A DNA stretch of 10,319 bases from QAMX01 sp964448855 (lineage in GTDB: Bacteria > Bacillota > Clostridia > Oscillospirales > QAMX01). The translations under genes were made by a program, and so were the position numbers. Under the pieces are notes generated by a model. That model was not told the origin of the DNA. It made no database searches and was given only the letters and a program-made list of their open reading frames with translations. Below, in pieces: positions 1 to 6,563 of this stretch. Positions within the stretch are counted from its first letter, which is position 1. The number at the start of each line of letters is the position of its first letter. The stretch is from positions 1 through 10,319 of the forward strand of contig CAYUXI010000034.1 of the NCBI GenBank assembly GCA_964448855.1, written 5' to 3'.

Positions 1-44
1 GGCGCTTCGCGCCAGCTCCCTCGTCAGAGGGAGCTTGGGGGGCT
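1..44 (+). repeat. Two-hairpin palindromic repeat, copy W1 (cut by window edge)
   Basis: This 44-bp segment is repeated without mismatch at 103-146. It contains two adjacent inverted repeats. Hairpin 1 is GGCGC-TTC-GCGCC at 1-13. Hairpin 2 is AGCTCCCTC-GTCA-GAGGGAGCT at 14-35. The left flank is outside the window, so its true extent is unknown. It belongs to the same superfamily as the copies in 5941-7041. Confidence 0.85.
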
Positions 45-92
45 ACCCAAGGTGGCGGCGAAGGGTGGAAGTGAGCAGCTGGGGAAAGTTTT

Positions 93-146
93 CTCTCCCT
101 CAGGCGCTTCGCGCCAGCTCCCTCGTCAGAGGGAGCTTGGGGGGCT
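93..146 (+). repeat. Two-hairpin palindromic repeat, copy W2
   Basis: Second copy of the left-edge repeat: a CTCTCCCTCA lead-in (93-102), hairpin 1 (103-115) and hairpin 2 (116-137). The start-to-start distance from W1 is 102 bp, so W1 and W2 form a short tandem array. Hairpin 2 lies about 34 nt past the corrinoid-gene stop codon, so the leftward mRNA would carry both hairpins in its 3' tail. There is no T tract, so it is not a canonical intrinsic terminator, but it could act as a REP-like 3' mRNA structure (inference). Confidence 0.85.
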
Positions 147-170
147 GTCCATTGTCTTCTGCTACGGATT

Positions 171-812
171 TCACTCCTGGCAGAAGCGGTAAGCGGTTTC
201 GGCGGCGGTGGCGGCGTCGGGGGTATAGGCATCGGCGCCGATGCGGTCGCAGTACGACTGGCTGACGGGTGCGCCGCCGATCATGATTTTCACGCGGTCG
301 CGGATGCCGGCTGCTTCGGCCTGTTTGACAACCTCCTCCATGGCGTTCATGGTCGTTGTGAGCAGTGCGGAGCAGGCAATGATTTTGCAGTCCTTTTCAA
401 CGGCGGTACGAACAAACGTTTCGGGTGCAACATCGGTACCGAGGTCGATGACCTCGAGGCCCTTGCTCTCCATCATCATTTTGACGAGGTTTTTACCGAT
501 ATCGTGGAGGTCGCCCTTGACGGTTCCGATGCAGACGCGGCCAGCGGCTTCGACACCGGCCTGAACGAGGAGGGGCTTGAGCATGGCGGTGCCCTGGCTC
601 ATGGCGCGGGCGGCGATCATGACCTCGGGGACGAACAGCTCGTTATTTTTGAACTTTTCGCCGACGACGGTCATACCGTCGAGCAGACCCTTTTCGAGAA
701 TCTCCTGTGCGGGGATGCCCTCATCGATTGCTTTTTGAACGAGTTCCTTGACCGCTTTGGCGCGGCCCTTCTGCACCTGTGTTGAAAGTTCCTGAAAATC
801 CATGGCACTCAT
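171..812 (-). CDS. Corrinoid (B12-binding) protein of a methyltransferase system
   Basis: This 213-aa protein has the two-domain build of small methyltransferase corrinoid proteins (MtaC/MtbC/MttC/MtvC type). A helical cap domain covers about residues 1-88 and includes GEKFKNNELFVPEVM. A Rossmann-like cobalamin domain covers about 90-213. The base-off B12 motif is GDLHDIG (100-106), with His103 as the expected lower cobalt ligand. The S148-A-L-L-T-T-T segment and GG at 179-180 complete the cofactor pocket. In the family, a substrate-specific methyltransferase methylates the cobalt and a second enzyme passes the methyl group to tetrahydrofolate or a thiol. The substrate cannot be told from this protein, and no partner methyltransferase is visible. 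The start ATG overlaps the upstream regulator's stop (ATGA), which favours this start over Met4. It is last of the visible operon genes, and the protein is cytoplasmic. Confidence 0.93.
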   Translation of the reverse strand: MSAMDFQELSTQVQKGRAKAVKELVQKAIDEGIPAQEILEKGLLDGMTVVGEKFKNNELFVPEVMIAARAMSQGTAMLKPLLVQAGVEAAGRVCIGTVKGDLHDIGKNLVKMMMESKGLEVIDLGTDVAPETFVRTAVEKDCKIIACSALLTTTMNAMEEVVKQAEAAGIRDRVKIMIGGAPVSQSYCDRIGADAYTPDAATAAETAYRFCQE

Positions 813-1834
813 GCTTCCTTTTCTTTGTTTTCATTGGTTGGGTTGTGTTTTTCATACAATGCTGCAATGCGGCGGGCTTCTGCCCCGGCGGCATCGACGA
901 GCTCCGGCGGGGACGCAACGCGTGCTTCATCACCGAACTGAAAGAGCCAGCCCCAGAAGGGCGGGCTGACGACGACATCCGTCCAGAGGCGGAACCAGCC
1001 CGGCCGGTCGGCAGCTTCCATGGCGGCGCTGCGGCCAAACCGGTCGAGGACGGCACCGGCGAGCGAGTCCCGAAATTCGAGTGCGGCCAGCACGCGGTCG
1101 CCGCCGAACATGGAGAAGCGCCCCTGCGTATACGTTTCAATATTGAACTGCTGTCGCCGTTCATCGGGCGGGCGGACGTCGCCGGGGCGGATATCCTCCA
1201 TCCGATCGACGCGGAAGTTGCTGATACCGCCGTAGCGCGGGTAATCGGCGATCATGTAATAGTTCTCGTTGTCCCAGCAGAGCGCATACGGGATGACGGT
1301 GTAGCGTGCGCCGTCGTGGCGGTACTGCCGGGCTTTGTCGGCGGTGTATTCGAAGTACCGGAAGGAGACCTCGCGGGTTTCGGTGATGGCGCGGGAGACG
1401 GCATCGACGTTATAGAGGATGCGTTCATTCCCCTGCTTGCGGCCGTTGAGCTGATAGATCTGGCGGGTGAGCTGACCTGCGGCGGGGCGGCTGGTCAGGG
1501 TCATGAGCTTTTCGATCAGCTGCTGCGACTTTTTCTCGGTGAGGAACTGGCTGGACGCGACGGCATCGGCGAGCAGCTGCAGCTCCGTCATATCGAACGT
1601 GCGGGAGGCGAGGTAGTAGTAGCCGCGGGGGCCGTCCCGCTCGAGAATTTCCGCGCCGAAGTCGGCGAGGGCCTTCAGATCCTCGCTGACGCTTTTGCGC
1701 TCGGCGGCAATGCCGCGGGCGGCCAGTCCGGCGATCATCCGGCGGATGGTCATCGGGTGGTCTTCATCGGTTTCCTCGTGCAGAATTTGATACAGTGTCA
1801 GCAGCTTCAGCTTTTGTCCGGCTGTTTTTCCCAC
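809..1834 (-). CDS. WYL-domain transcriptional regulator (HTH-WYL)
   Basis: A predicted DNA-binding regulator of 341 aa from a GTG start. Residues about 1-75 form a winged-helix segment (KLKLLTLYQILHEET... through GPRGYYYL). A middle helical region covers about 80-150. A WYL domain covers about 155-225, followed by a C-terminal extension about 240-330. In the WYL core the usual Trp-Tyr-Leu is YYM (192-194), while the conserved basic strand FRVDRM (207-212) is retained. WYL domains are thought to bind nucleic-acid or nucleotide-like ligands; the ligand here is unknown. I chose GTG at 1834 because GAGGTG sits 6 nt upstream. GTG at 1843 is a weaker alternative, and the open frame further upstream runs into mnmA. 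The gene starts 35 bp after mnmA and overlaps the corrinoid gene by 4 nt, so it may control that gene or its unseen partners. Confidence 0.88.
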   Translation of the reverse strand: MGKTAGQKLKLLTLYQILHEETDEDHPMTIRRMIAGLAARGIAAERKSVSEDLKALADFGAEILERDGPRGYYYLASRTFDMTELQLLADAVASSQFLTEKKSQQLIEKLMTLTSRPAAGQLTRQIYQLNGRKQGNERILYNVDAVSRAITETREVSFRYFEYTADKARQYRHDGARYTVIPYALCWDNENYYMIADYPRYGGISNFRVDRMEDIRPGDVRPPDERRQQFNIETYTQGRFSMFGGDRVLAALEFRDSLAGAVLDRFGRSAAMEAADRPGWFRLWTDVVVSPPFWGWLFQFGDEARVASPPELVDAAGAEARRIAALYEKHNPTNENKEKEA

Positions 1835-1840
1835 AGTTTC

Positions 1841-1846
1841 CACCTC
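1841..1846 (-). promoter_or_regulatory. Shine-Dalgarno site that decides the WYL-regulator start
   Basis: On the minus strand GAGGTG lies 6 nt before the GTG at 1834, a good match to the 16S tail. The upstream in-frame GTG (1843) overlaps this motif and has only a weak GGA before it. This favours GTG 1834 as the start. Confidence 0.6.
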
Positions 1847-1869
1847 ATTCCGTCCGGTTTCCGGTGTGA

Positions 1870-2937
1870 TTATTCGGCGATGTAGCCGCCGCCGATCATG
1901 ACGTTCGACTCGCCGTCGATGTCCATATAGCAGACGGCGGACTGACCCGGCGCGGGGGCACGGACGCCGTTTTTGAATTTGATATAGGCGACGCGGCTCC
2001 GGTTTTCGAGATAGAGCATCCCATCGGCGAAGCCACGGGAATGGCGGACGCGGACACGCACCGGAATCGGCACGCTGATGGGGATGTGCCAGATGCATTC
2101 GGTGATGCGGATGATGTTTTTCACGACATCGTCCGCGTTGCCGAGTACGACGCGGCGGCGGTCGCGGTCAATCGCGGTGACGTAGGCGCGTTCGCCGAAG
2201 GCCATGGCGAGGCCACGGCGCTGGCCGACGGTATAGCGGTGGATGCCCTCGTGGTGGCCGAGGACGTTGCCCTGTTGATCGACGAATTCGCCGCGCAGTG
2301 CATCGACGGCGGCGGCACCGGCTTCGTTCTCGATGAAGCGGATGCGGTCGTTGTCGGGGATGAAGCAGATTTCCATGCTGTCGGGCTTGTCGCTGGCGGC
2401 GACCTGCTGGTCGGAGGCCAGTGCGCGGACGGCATCCTTATCGGTCAGGCTGCTCAGCGGGAAGACGAGGTGCTGCAGCAGGTTCATCGGCAGGCGGTAG
2501 AGCATATAGGACTGGTCGTTGGCGCACGGCATGGCCGCAATCAGTTTGCTCCCGCCGTAGGTGGGGAGGGAGACGAGGCGGGCATAGTGGCCGGTCGCCA
2601 CGGTCTGTGCGCCCCAGCCGTAGGCCGCCTTCATCAGCATGGGAAATTTGACTGCCGGGTTGCAGAAGATGCAGGGGTTCGGCGTCCGGCCGCGCAGGTA
2701 GTCGCGGATGAACGGCTCCACGACGCAGCCCTCGAGTGAGTCACTGATGTCGATGGTGCAGAAGTCGATGCCGGCCTGATTGGCCGCCTGGCGCGCAGCG
2801 TCCGATTCGTCGCGGCAGCGACGGCTTTTCAGGTACACCCCAAGCACCGTATAGCCTTCCTTTTTCAAAAGTTTCGCGGCGACAGCCGAATCGACACCGC
2901 CGGAGAGTCCGAGCACGATACGTTTCAGATCACGCAT
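1870..2937 (-). CDS. mnmA: tRNA-specific 2-thiouridylase MnmA
   Basis: This 355-aa enzyme uses ATP and a persulfide to install sulfur at C2 of U34 in tRNA-Lys, -Glu and -Gln. The PP-loop LSGGVDS is at 11-17. The catalytic Cys92 is in the NPCIFCN motif (87-93). The partner Cys191 is in SMEICF (187-192), preceded by KPDS (184-187). DQSYML (141-146) is a typical MnmA segment, and TVGQRRGL lies in the central linker domain. The C-terminal beta-barrel ends with the usual APGQSAVCY and GGGYI segments. Length is normal for the family. The start overlaps the end of the acetyltransferase gene by 8 nt and has GGAGGA about 8 nt upstream. MnmE/MnmG, which modify the same nucleotide, are not in the window, nor is a dedicated cysteine desulfurase. 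Confidence 0.97.
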   Translation of the reverse strand: MRDLKRIVLGLSGGVDSAVAAKLLKKEGYTVLGVYLKSRRCRDESDAARQAANQAGIDFCTIDISDSLEGCVVEPFIRDYLRGRTPNPCIFCNPAVKFPMLMKAAYGWGAQTVATGHYARLVSLPTYGGSKLIAAMPCANDQSYMLYRLPMNLLQHLVFPLSSLTDKDAVRALASDQQVAASDKPDSMEICFIPDNDRIRFIENEAGAAAVDALRGEFVDQQGNVLGHHEGIHRYTVGQRRGLAMAFGERAYVTAIDRDRRRVVLGNADDVVKNIIRITECIWHIPISVPIPVRVRVRHSRGFADGMLYLENRSRVAYIKFKNGVRAPAPGQSAVCYMDIDGESNVMIGGGYIAE

Positions 2938-3733
2938 TTTGAAATTCCTCCCTGTTTGTTGGATTGATGGGTTCTGTCAGGCCAAAGACGTCGGCGAAGA
3001 TGCGCGTGCGCTCTGCCGCGTCCGGGGTGCTGACCGTGACGCCGGTCGGGGTAAAGAGCTTGTAGGTGGGGCCGTCAAACGTATGGCGTTCGTCGCCATG
3101 CCGGATGGAGAGGATGTACTGCCGGTTGAAGATCGAGTCGGGTGCGCGTTCGCACCAGAAGCTGGCGAACCGGTAGTCGCAGGGGAACTGCACCACCTCT
3201 TCAAAGGAATAGAGGCGGCGCCACTGGTTGTCGCGCTGTACCAGCAGCAGGACGCCGTGTGTGTCGTCGCGGTGCAGCTGGTAGATGAGGCCGGAGTTTT
3301 CCGCGGGGCAGTCCATTTCATACGGGACGGGGTACAGCGGAATGCGGGCACCGACGCCGACGTCGCAGAGGAATTCGCCGTCCTCCGCACGGACGTGCAG
3401 CACCTGATGGCGGCGCTTCGGGATGACGGTTTCGTCGCCGTCCCAGTAGCGGGCGACGTAGTCGGTTACGGCATAGCCGAGTGCGCGCAGCAGCTCGCCG
3501 AACAGGCGGTTCAGCTCGAAGCAGAAGCCACCGCGATGGCGTTCGACCACCTTTTCATACAGGTCGTCCGGTTCCAGTGAGATCGGAATCCCGGCCAGGA
3601 TGTCGAGGTTTTCATACGGCACCGTTTGCAGGTGGGCGTATTGCAGCCGTGACAGGTTGTCCGCCGTCGGGCGGAGCGGTGTCGGTTCGAGGCCGATGCG
3701 CAAAAGATAGCGGCTGATTTGTTCCTGATTCAT
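2930..3733 (-). CDS. Arylamine N-acetyltransferase (NAT family)
   Basis: A 267-aa protein of the NAT family, which uses acyl-CoA to acylate arylamines, hydrazines or, in some bacteria, biosynthetic amines. The cysteine-protease-like triad is visible: Cys71 in RGGFCFELN, His109 in HQVLHV, and Asp124 in CDVGVGARIP. VPYENLD (38-44) matches the conserved PFENL region. Length is typical. The natural substrate cannot be read from sequence. The start is supported by GGGAG 5 nt upstream of ATG. It follows the YigZ-family gene by 26 bp and overlaps mnmA by 8 nt, so it is co-transcribed with translation and tRNA genes for no obvious functional reason. It is predicted to be cytoplasmic, as no signal peptide is seen. 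Confidence 0.94.
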   Translation of the reverse strand: MNQEQISRYLLRIGLEPTPLRPTADNLSRLQYAHLQTVPYENLDILAGIPISLEPDDLYEKVVERHRGGFCFELNRLFGELLRALGYAVTDYVARYWDGDETVIPKRRHQVLHVRAEDGEFLCDVGVGARIPLYPVPYEMDCPAENSGLIYQLHRDDTHGVLLLVQRDNQWRRLYSFEEVVQFPCDYRFASFWCERAPDSIFNRQYILSIRHGDERHTFDGPTYKLFTPTGVTVSTPDAAERTRIFADVFGLTEPINPTNREEFQNA

Positions 3734-3759
3734 AAAGGCTCCCTCTCCTGTCTCTTTTT

Positions 3760-4398
3760 TTACGATTCCCGCCGAATGCAGACGGGTCTGGCTTCGCCTT
3801 TGGATACGATGGCGCGCCCCGCCGTTTTTTCCTGCAGCATACCGATGACCGCGTCCGCGCTTTCCGGCAGCGTTTCCAGCGATACGGCTACATCGGCTGC
3901 ATAGGCGGGTTCGCCGATGACCACCTCCGGCGTGCGGCGGAGCGCCGGTTCGATGCGCGACCAGTCGGCGTAGGTGATGCGGCAGTCGATCGCGGCGCGT
4001 TCCATCACGTCGCAGATGCCGGCTGCACGGAGTGCGGCGGCGGCCGTTCCGGCGTAGGCGCGAACCAGTCCGTTTGCGCCGAGGAGCGTGCCGCCGAAAT
4101 ACCGGGTGACGACCAGGCAGCAGTCGGTGACGCCGGCACGCGTCAGCACCTCCAGTGCCGGGCGACCGGCCGTCCCCTGCGGTTCCCCATCGTCGGAGAA
4201 GCGGATGGTGTTCTGCTCGCGCAGCAGGTAGCAGTAGACGTTGTGGGTGGCGTCGCGGTAGCGGTTGGAGATTTCCGCCACCAGGCGCTTGGCGTCTTCC
4301 TCATGTTCCACAGGGCGGAGGGTGCCGATGAAGCGGGATTTTTTCTCAATCAGCTCGGCTTCGCCGGGAAAAACGGTTGAATAGATGGGAACGCTCAT
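3760..4398 (-). CDS. YigZ/IMPACT (UPF0029) family protein
   Basis: A 212-aa protein of the YigZ/YvyE family. The N-terminal IMPACT/UPF0029 domain covers about 1-125, with signatures RFSDDGEPQGTAGRP (66-80) and VTRYFGGTLLGANGLVRAY (97-115). The C-terminal ferredoxin-like domain covers about 135-212. The eukaryotic relative IMPACT affects GCN2 signalling and translation; the bacterial role is not established, though the family has been linked to ribosome or nucleic-acid binding. I chose ATG 4398 because its ATGA overlaps the hflX stop and GGAGTG lies just upstream. An in-frame ATG at 4422 would need a longer overlap with hflX. It is tightly coupled to hflX, a ribosome-associated GTPase, which fits a translation-related role (inference). 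Confidence 0.93.
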   Translation of the reverse strand: MSVPIYSTVFPGEAELIEKKSRFIGTLRPVEHEEDAKRLVAEISNRYRDATHNVYCYLLREQNTIRFSDDGEPQGTAGRPALEVLTRAGVTDCCLVVTRYFGGTLLGANGLVRAYAGTAAAALRAAGICDVMERAAIDCRITYADWSRIEPALRRTPEVVIGEPAYAADVAVSLETLPESADAVIGMLQEKTAGRAIVSKGEARPVCIRRES

Positions 4399-5705
4399 GG
4401 TTTCACTCCGATCTGTTTGCAAATCTGTCCGTAGAGCTTGCGGTCGCAGCGGCCAGCTACGGCGATGCCGTCCGGCTGGTAATCCACATGATCCACACGC
4501 GCACGGTCGTACAGCTGGGTCAGGATGCCGCCGTTATCATACGAGAGCAGGAAGCGGAAATCCGTCTGCCGGTCGGAGAGCGCCGTCTGGATGCGTTCGG
4601 CCAGCCGGTCGAGCCCCTTGCCCGTTGCGGCGCTGATGCAGACGGCGTCGTCATGCTCGGCCGGTATCGTCTCCGGCGGGCAGAGGTCACATTTATTGTA
4701 GACGATCAGGCGCTGGACGCCCTCGGCGCAGAGCTCCTCCGCCAGTGCATCCGTCACGCGCATCTGCTCCTCATGCTCCGGGTCGGAGGCGTCCACCACG
4801 TGGAGCACGAGGTCGGCGTAGGTCAGCTCCTCGAGCGTCGCACGGAAGGCGGAGATCAGCTGATGCGGCAGCTTGCGGATGAAGCCGACGGTGTCGGTCA
4901 GCAGGATGCTGGAGCGATCGGGCAGGCGGATGCTGCGCGTTGTCGGGTCGAGCGTATCAAAGAGGCGGTTCGCCGTATGAACCGGTTCGCCGCCGGTCGG
5001 GGCGGACAGCGCATTCAGCAGGGTGGATTTTCCGGCATTGGTGTACCCGACCAGCGCCACGAGCGGGATGGCACTCTTTTCGCGGCGGCGGCGCTGTTCG
5101 CCGCGCACACGGCGCACGTTTTCCAGATCTTCCTCCAGCCGCGTGATGCGGGCGCGGATGTGCCGGCGGTCGGTTTCCAGCTTCGTTTCGCCGGGGCCAC
5201 GCGTGCCGATGGGGCTTTTCCCGCCGGATGCGGTCTGCCGGGAGAGGTTCTTCCCCTGTCCGGCCAGCCGCGGCAGCAGATACTGATACTGCGCCAGCGC
5301 CACCTGCAGCTTCCCTTCTGCCGTTGAGGCGCGGGCGGCGAAGATGTCGAGAATGACGCCTGTCCGATCCATGACCGGGCAGTCCAAGCGTTCCTCCAGG
5401 TTTTTCATCTGTACCGGTGAGAGGTCGTTGTCGAAAACGACCAGCTCCGCCTGCAGGTCGCGGACGGCGTTGGCGATCTCTGTGCATTTGCCGTCGCCGA
5501 TCAGCGTGGCGGGTTCCGGCGATGGCCGATTCTGAATTGCACGGCCAACCACCTCGCCGCCCGCCGTCATCAGCAGCGCTTCCAGCTCGTCCAGCGTCCG
5601 GTCGTCGGAGGCAAATGCCTCGTCCCCCGTGTTCAGGCCGACGATCACGACCCGTTCCATCGCTTCTTCTGTTTGTGTGTTGGCTGCCTGCCCCCGGTTT
5701 TGCAT
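4395..5705 (-). CDS. hflX: Ribosome-dissociating GTPase HflX
   Basis: A 436-aa GTPase of the Obg-HflX superfamily, which in characterised bacteria binds the 50S subunit and splits stalled or hibernating ribosomes. The glycine-rich N-terminal HflX domain covers about 20-185 and ends in the family signature GPGETKLETDRR (170-181). A coiled-coil linker follows (about 182-212). The G domain shows G1 GYTNAGKST (220-228), G3 DTVGF (271-275), G4 NKCD (337-340) and G5 SAATG (358-362). A C-terminal domain of about 60 residues follows. The start is supported by AAGGAGG 7 nt before ATG. Met16 is possible but lacks such a site. It is the first gene of the six-gene leftward operon. Upstream lies a phased repeat block rather than an obvious -35/-10 promoter. 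Length and motifs look intact. Confidence 0.97.
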   Translation of the reverse strand: MQNRGQAANTQTEEAMERVVIVGLNTGDEAFASDDRTLDELEALLMTAGGEVVGRAIQNRPSPEPATLIGDGKCTEIANAVRDLQAELVVFDNDLSPVQMKNLEERLDCPVMDRTGVILDIFAARASTAEGKLQVALAQYQYLLPRLAGQGKNLSRQTASGGKSPIGTRGPGETKLETDRRHIRARITRLEEDLENVRRVRGEQRRRREKSAIPLVALVGYTNAGKSTLLNALSAPTGGEPVHTANRLFDTLDPTTRSIRLPDRSSILLTDTVGFIRKLPHQLISAFRATLEELTYADLVLHVVDASDPEHEEQMRVTDALAEELCAEGVQRLIVYNKCDLCPPETIPAEHDDAVCISAATGKGLDRLAERIQTALSDRQTDFRFLLSYDNGGILTQLYDRARVDHVDYQPDGIAVAGRCDRKLYGQICKQIGVKP

Positions 5706-5776
5706 ACCGTGCCCTCCTTGTTGGAATCCATTGCCTGTGTGGCGTGTGTTGTCAGTTGTCGGGATTTGAAAATGTA

Positions 5777-5912
5777 TGGGAAACGCGAAAATGCGTTGGA
5801 AAGTGCTGGGATAGTGCTGGGAAAGAGTTGGGAAAGAGTGTGGGGAAAATTCGGATGTCCGGAATCTGGCAAGTTTTAGAATCTATGAAAAAAAGCTGGA
5901 ATGGCGATGGAA
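5777..5912. repeat. Helically phased TGGRA direct repeats upstream of hflX
   Basis: TGGGA or close variants (TGGAA, TGGGG) begin at 5777, 5797, 5807, 5818, 5829, 5841, 5897 and 5908. The central run 5795-5849 is a degenerate 11-bp tandem repeat close to GYTGGGAAAGW. Spacings of 10-12 bp place the motifs on one face of the helix. The block lies 70-210 bp upstream of the hflX start, in the reverse orientation to that gene. It is not coding. It resembles an operator for a multimeric regulator; MraZ boxes (TGGGN direct repeats with about 10-bp period) are the closest known pattern, but no mraZ is present. Confidence 0.6.
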
Positions 5913-5970
5913 AAGTGCGAGATCATTTGGCACTTGAAATAGCATAGCCACCCACATCGTCCCATCCTTC

Positions 5971-6007
5971 AAAGGCTCCCTTGTGTAAGAGGGACGAGGG
6001 ATTGCTG
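5971..6007 (-). repeat. Palindromic repeat, family A copy 1 (hairpin 1 absent)
   Basis: Reads AAAGGCTCCCTTGTGTAAGA and on through GGGACGAGGGATTGCTG. It is the reverse complement of the cores at 6658-6695 and 6937-6974 apart from a 1-nt indel and a few substitutions near the end. It corresponds to copy C (6346-6387) with the inner GC-rich hairpin removed. Confidence 0.8.
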
Positions 6008-6057
6008 TCATCTGTGTTCTGGCATTCCTAATAGCCACCCGCAGAGGACAAACCATC

Positions 6058-6121
6058 AAGCTCCCTCTGACGATGGGAGTTGAGGGAGAGAAAAGTTTGC
6101 CTGTGGAATCACCTTCAACCG
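6058..6121 (-). repeat. Repeat family B copy 1
   Basis: A 64-bp segment identical to 6443-6506. It begins AAGCTCCCTCTGACGATGGG and ends ATCACCTTCAACCG. The reverse complement matches the left-edge repeats (93-137) with hairpin 1 deleted and one arm of hairpin 2 decayed. Confidence 0.9.
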
Positions 6122-6144
6122 TAGTTGCCAACTTCAGACACCCT

Positions 6145-6245
6145 CCAAAGGCTCCCTTGCATGATTCGTAGCGGCAATCTTGGATAAACGCCAAAGGCTC
6201 CCTTGCATGATTCGTAGCGGCAATCTTGGATAAACGCCAAAGGCT
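6145..6245. repeat. 46-bp tandem repeat, at least 2.2 copies, running into the assembly gap
   Basis: Units 6145-6190 and 6191-6236 are identical, and a third begins at 6237 and is cut by the N run. The unit begins CCAAAGGCTCCCTTGCATGA and ends CTTGGATAAACG. It combines the left arm of the family-A hairpin with a linker related to 6818-6858. Copy number is unknown because the gap follows directly. Confidence 0.92.
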
Positions 6246-6345
6246 NNNNNNNNNNNNNNNNNNNNNNNNNNNNNNNNNNNNNNNNNNNNNNNNNNNNNNN
6301 NNNNNNNNNNNNNNNNNNNNNNNNNNNNNNNNNNNNNNNNNNNNN
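6246..6345. other. Assembly gap (100 N)
   Basis: Exactly 100 N, the conventional placeholder for a gap of unknown size. It falls inside a tandem repeat, so short-read assembly probably failed here. Real length and content are unknown. Confidence 0.97.
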
Positions 6346-6387
6346 CCCTTGTGTAAAGGGAGCTGGCACGGAGTGCCTGAGGGATTG
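6346..6387 (-). repeat. Two-hairpin palindromic repeat, copy C
   Basis: Starts at the gap edge. Hairpin 2 is CCCTT-GTGTA-AAGGG (6346-6360). Hairpin 1 is GGCAC-GGA-GTGCC (6365-6377), followed by TGAGGGATTG. The reverse complement has the same order as W2 and D: CCCTCA, hairpin 1, AGCT, hairpin 2. Confidence 0.85.
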
Positions 6388-6442
6388 TTATACCCTGTGG
6401 CATCACCTTCACCCGTAGCCACCCACAGTGCCGCATCCTCCA

Positions 6443-6506
6443 AAGCTCCCTCTGACGATGGGAGTTGAGGGAGAGAAAAGTTTGCCTGTGGAATCACCTT
6501 CAACCG
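6443..6506 (-). repeat. Repeat family B copy 2
   Basis: All 64 bases are identical to 6058-6121, including the linker after the palindromic core, which implies recent duplication or homogenisation. The linker then diverges (CCGAAGCCGCC here against CCGTAGTTGCC in copy 1). Confidence 0.9.
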
Positions 6507-6517
6507 AAGCCGCCTAA

Positions 6518-6563
6518 CCCTCTCAGTCACCTTCGGTGACAGCTCCCCCAGAGGGGGAGCCAA
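6518..6563 (+). repeat. Two-hairpin palindromic repeat, copy D
   Basis: Reads CCCTCTCA, then hairpin 1 GTCACC-TTC-GGTGAC (6526-6540), then hairpin 2 GCTCCCCC-AGA-GGGGGAGC (6542-6560). Opposite orientation to copies B and C. Both stems pair perfectly although their sequences differ from W1/W2 and C. Confidence 0.85.

Noticed and set aside
103..137. Intrinsic terminator after the corrinoid gene
   Set aside because: The stems are stable but no T tract follows on the minus strand, and the same element occurs as a dispersed repeat.
779..1885. Long plus-strand open frame of 368 codons
   Set aside because: It lies antisense to the WYL regulator, whose domain motifs, start and stop coupling are clear. 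Long antisense frames are expected in GC-rich genes.
1835..2098. N-terminal extension of the WYL regulator into mnmA
   Set aside because: The extra residues are an Arg/Pro-rich out-of-frame reading of mnmA, and the GTG at 1834 has an ideal ribosome site.
4480..4497. Two adjacent DnaA-box-like nonamers, TAATCCACA and TGATCCACA
   Set aside because: Each has one mismatch to TTATCCACA, but they lie inside hflX and encode the repeated Val-Asp of VDHVDY. Coding constraint explains them and no cluster surrounds them.
6145..6245. 46-bp repeats as a CRISPR array
   Set aside because: The whole unit, not just a repeat, is identical between copies, so there are no variable spacers. No cas genes are present.
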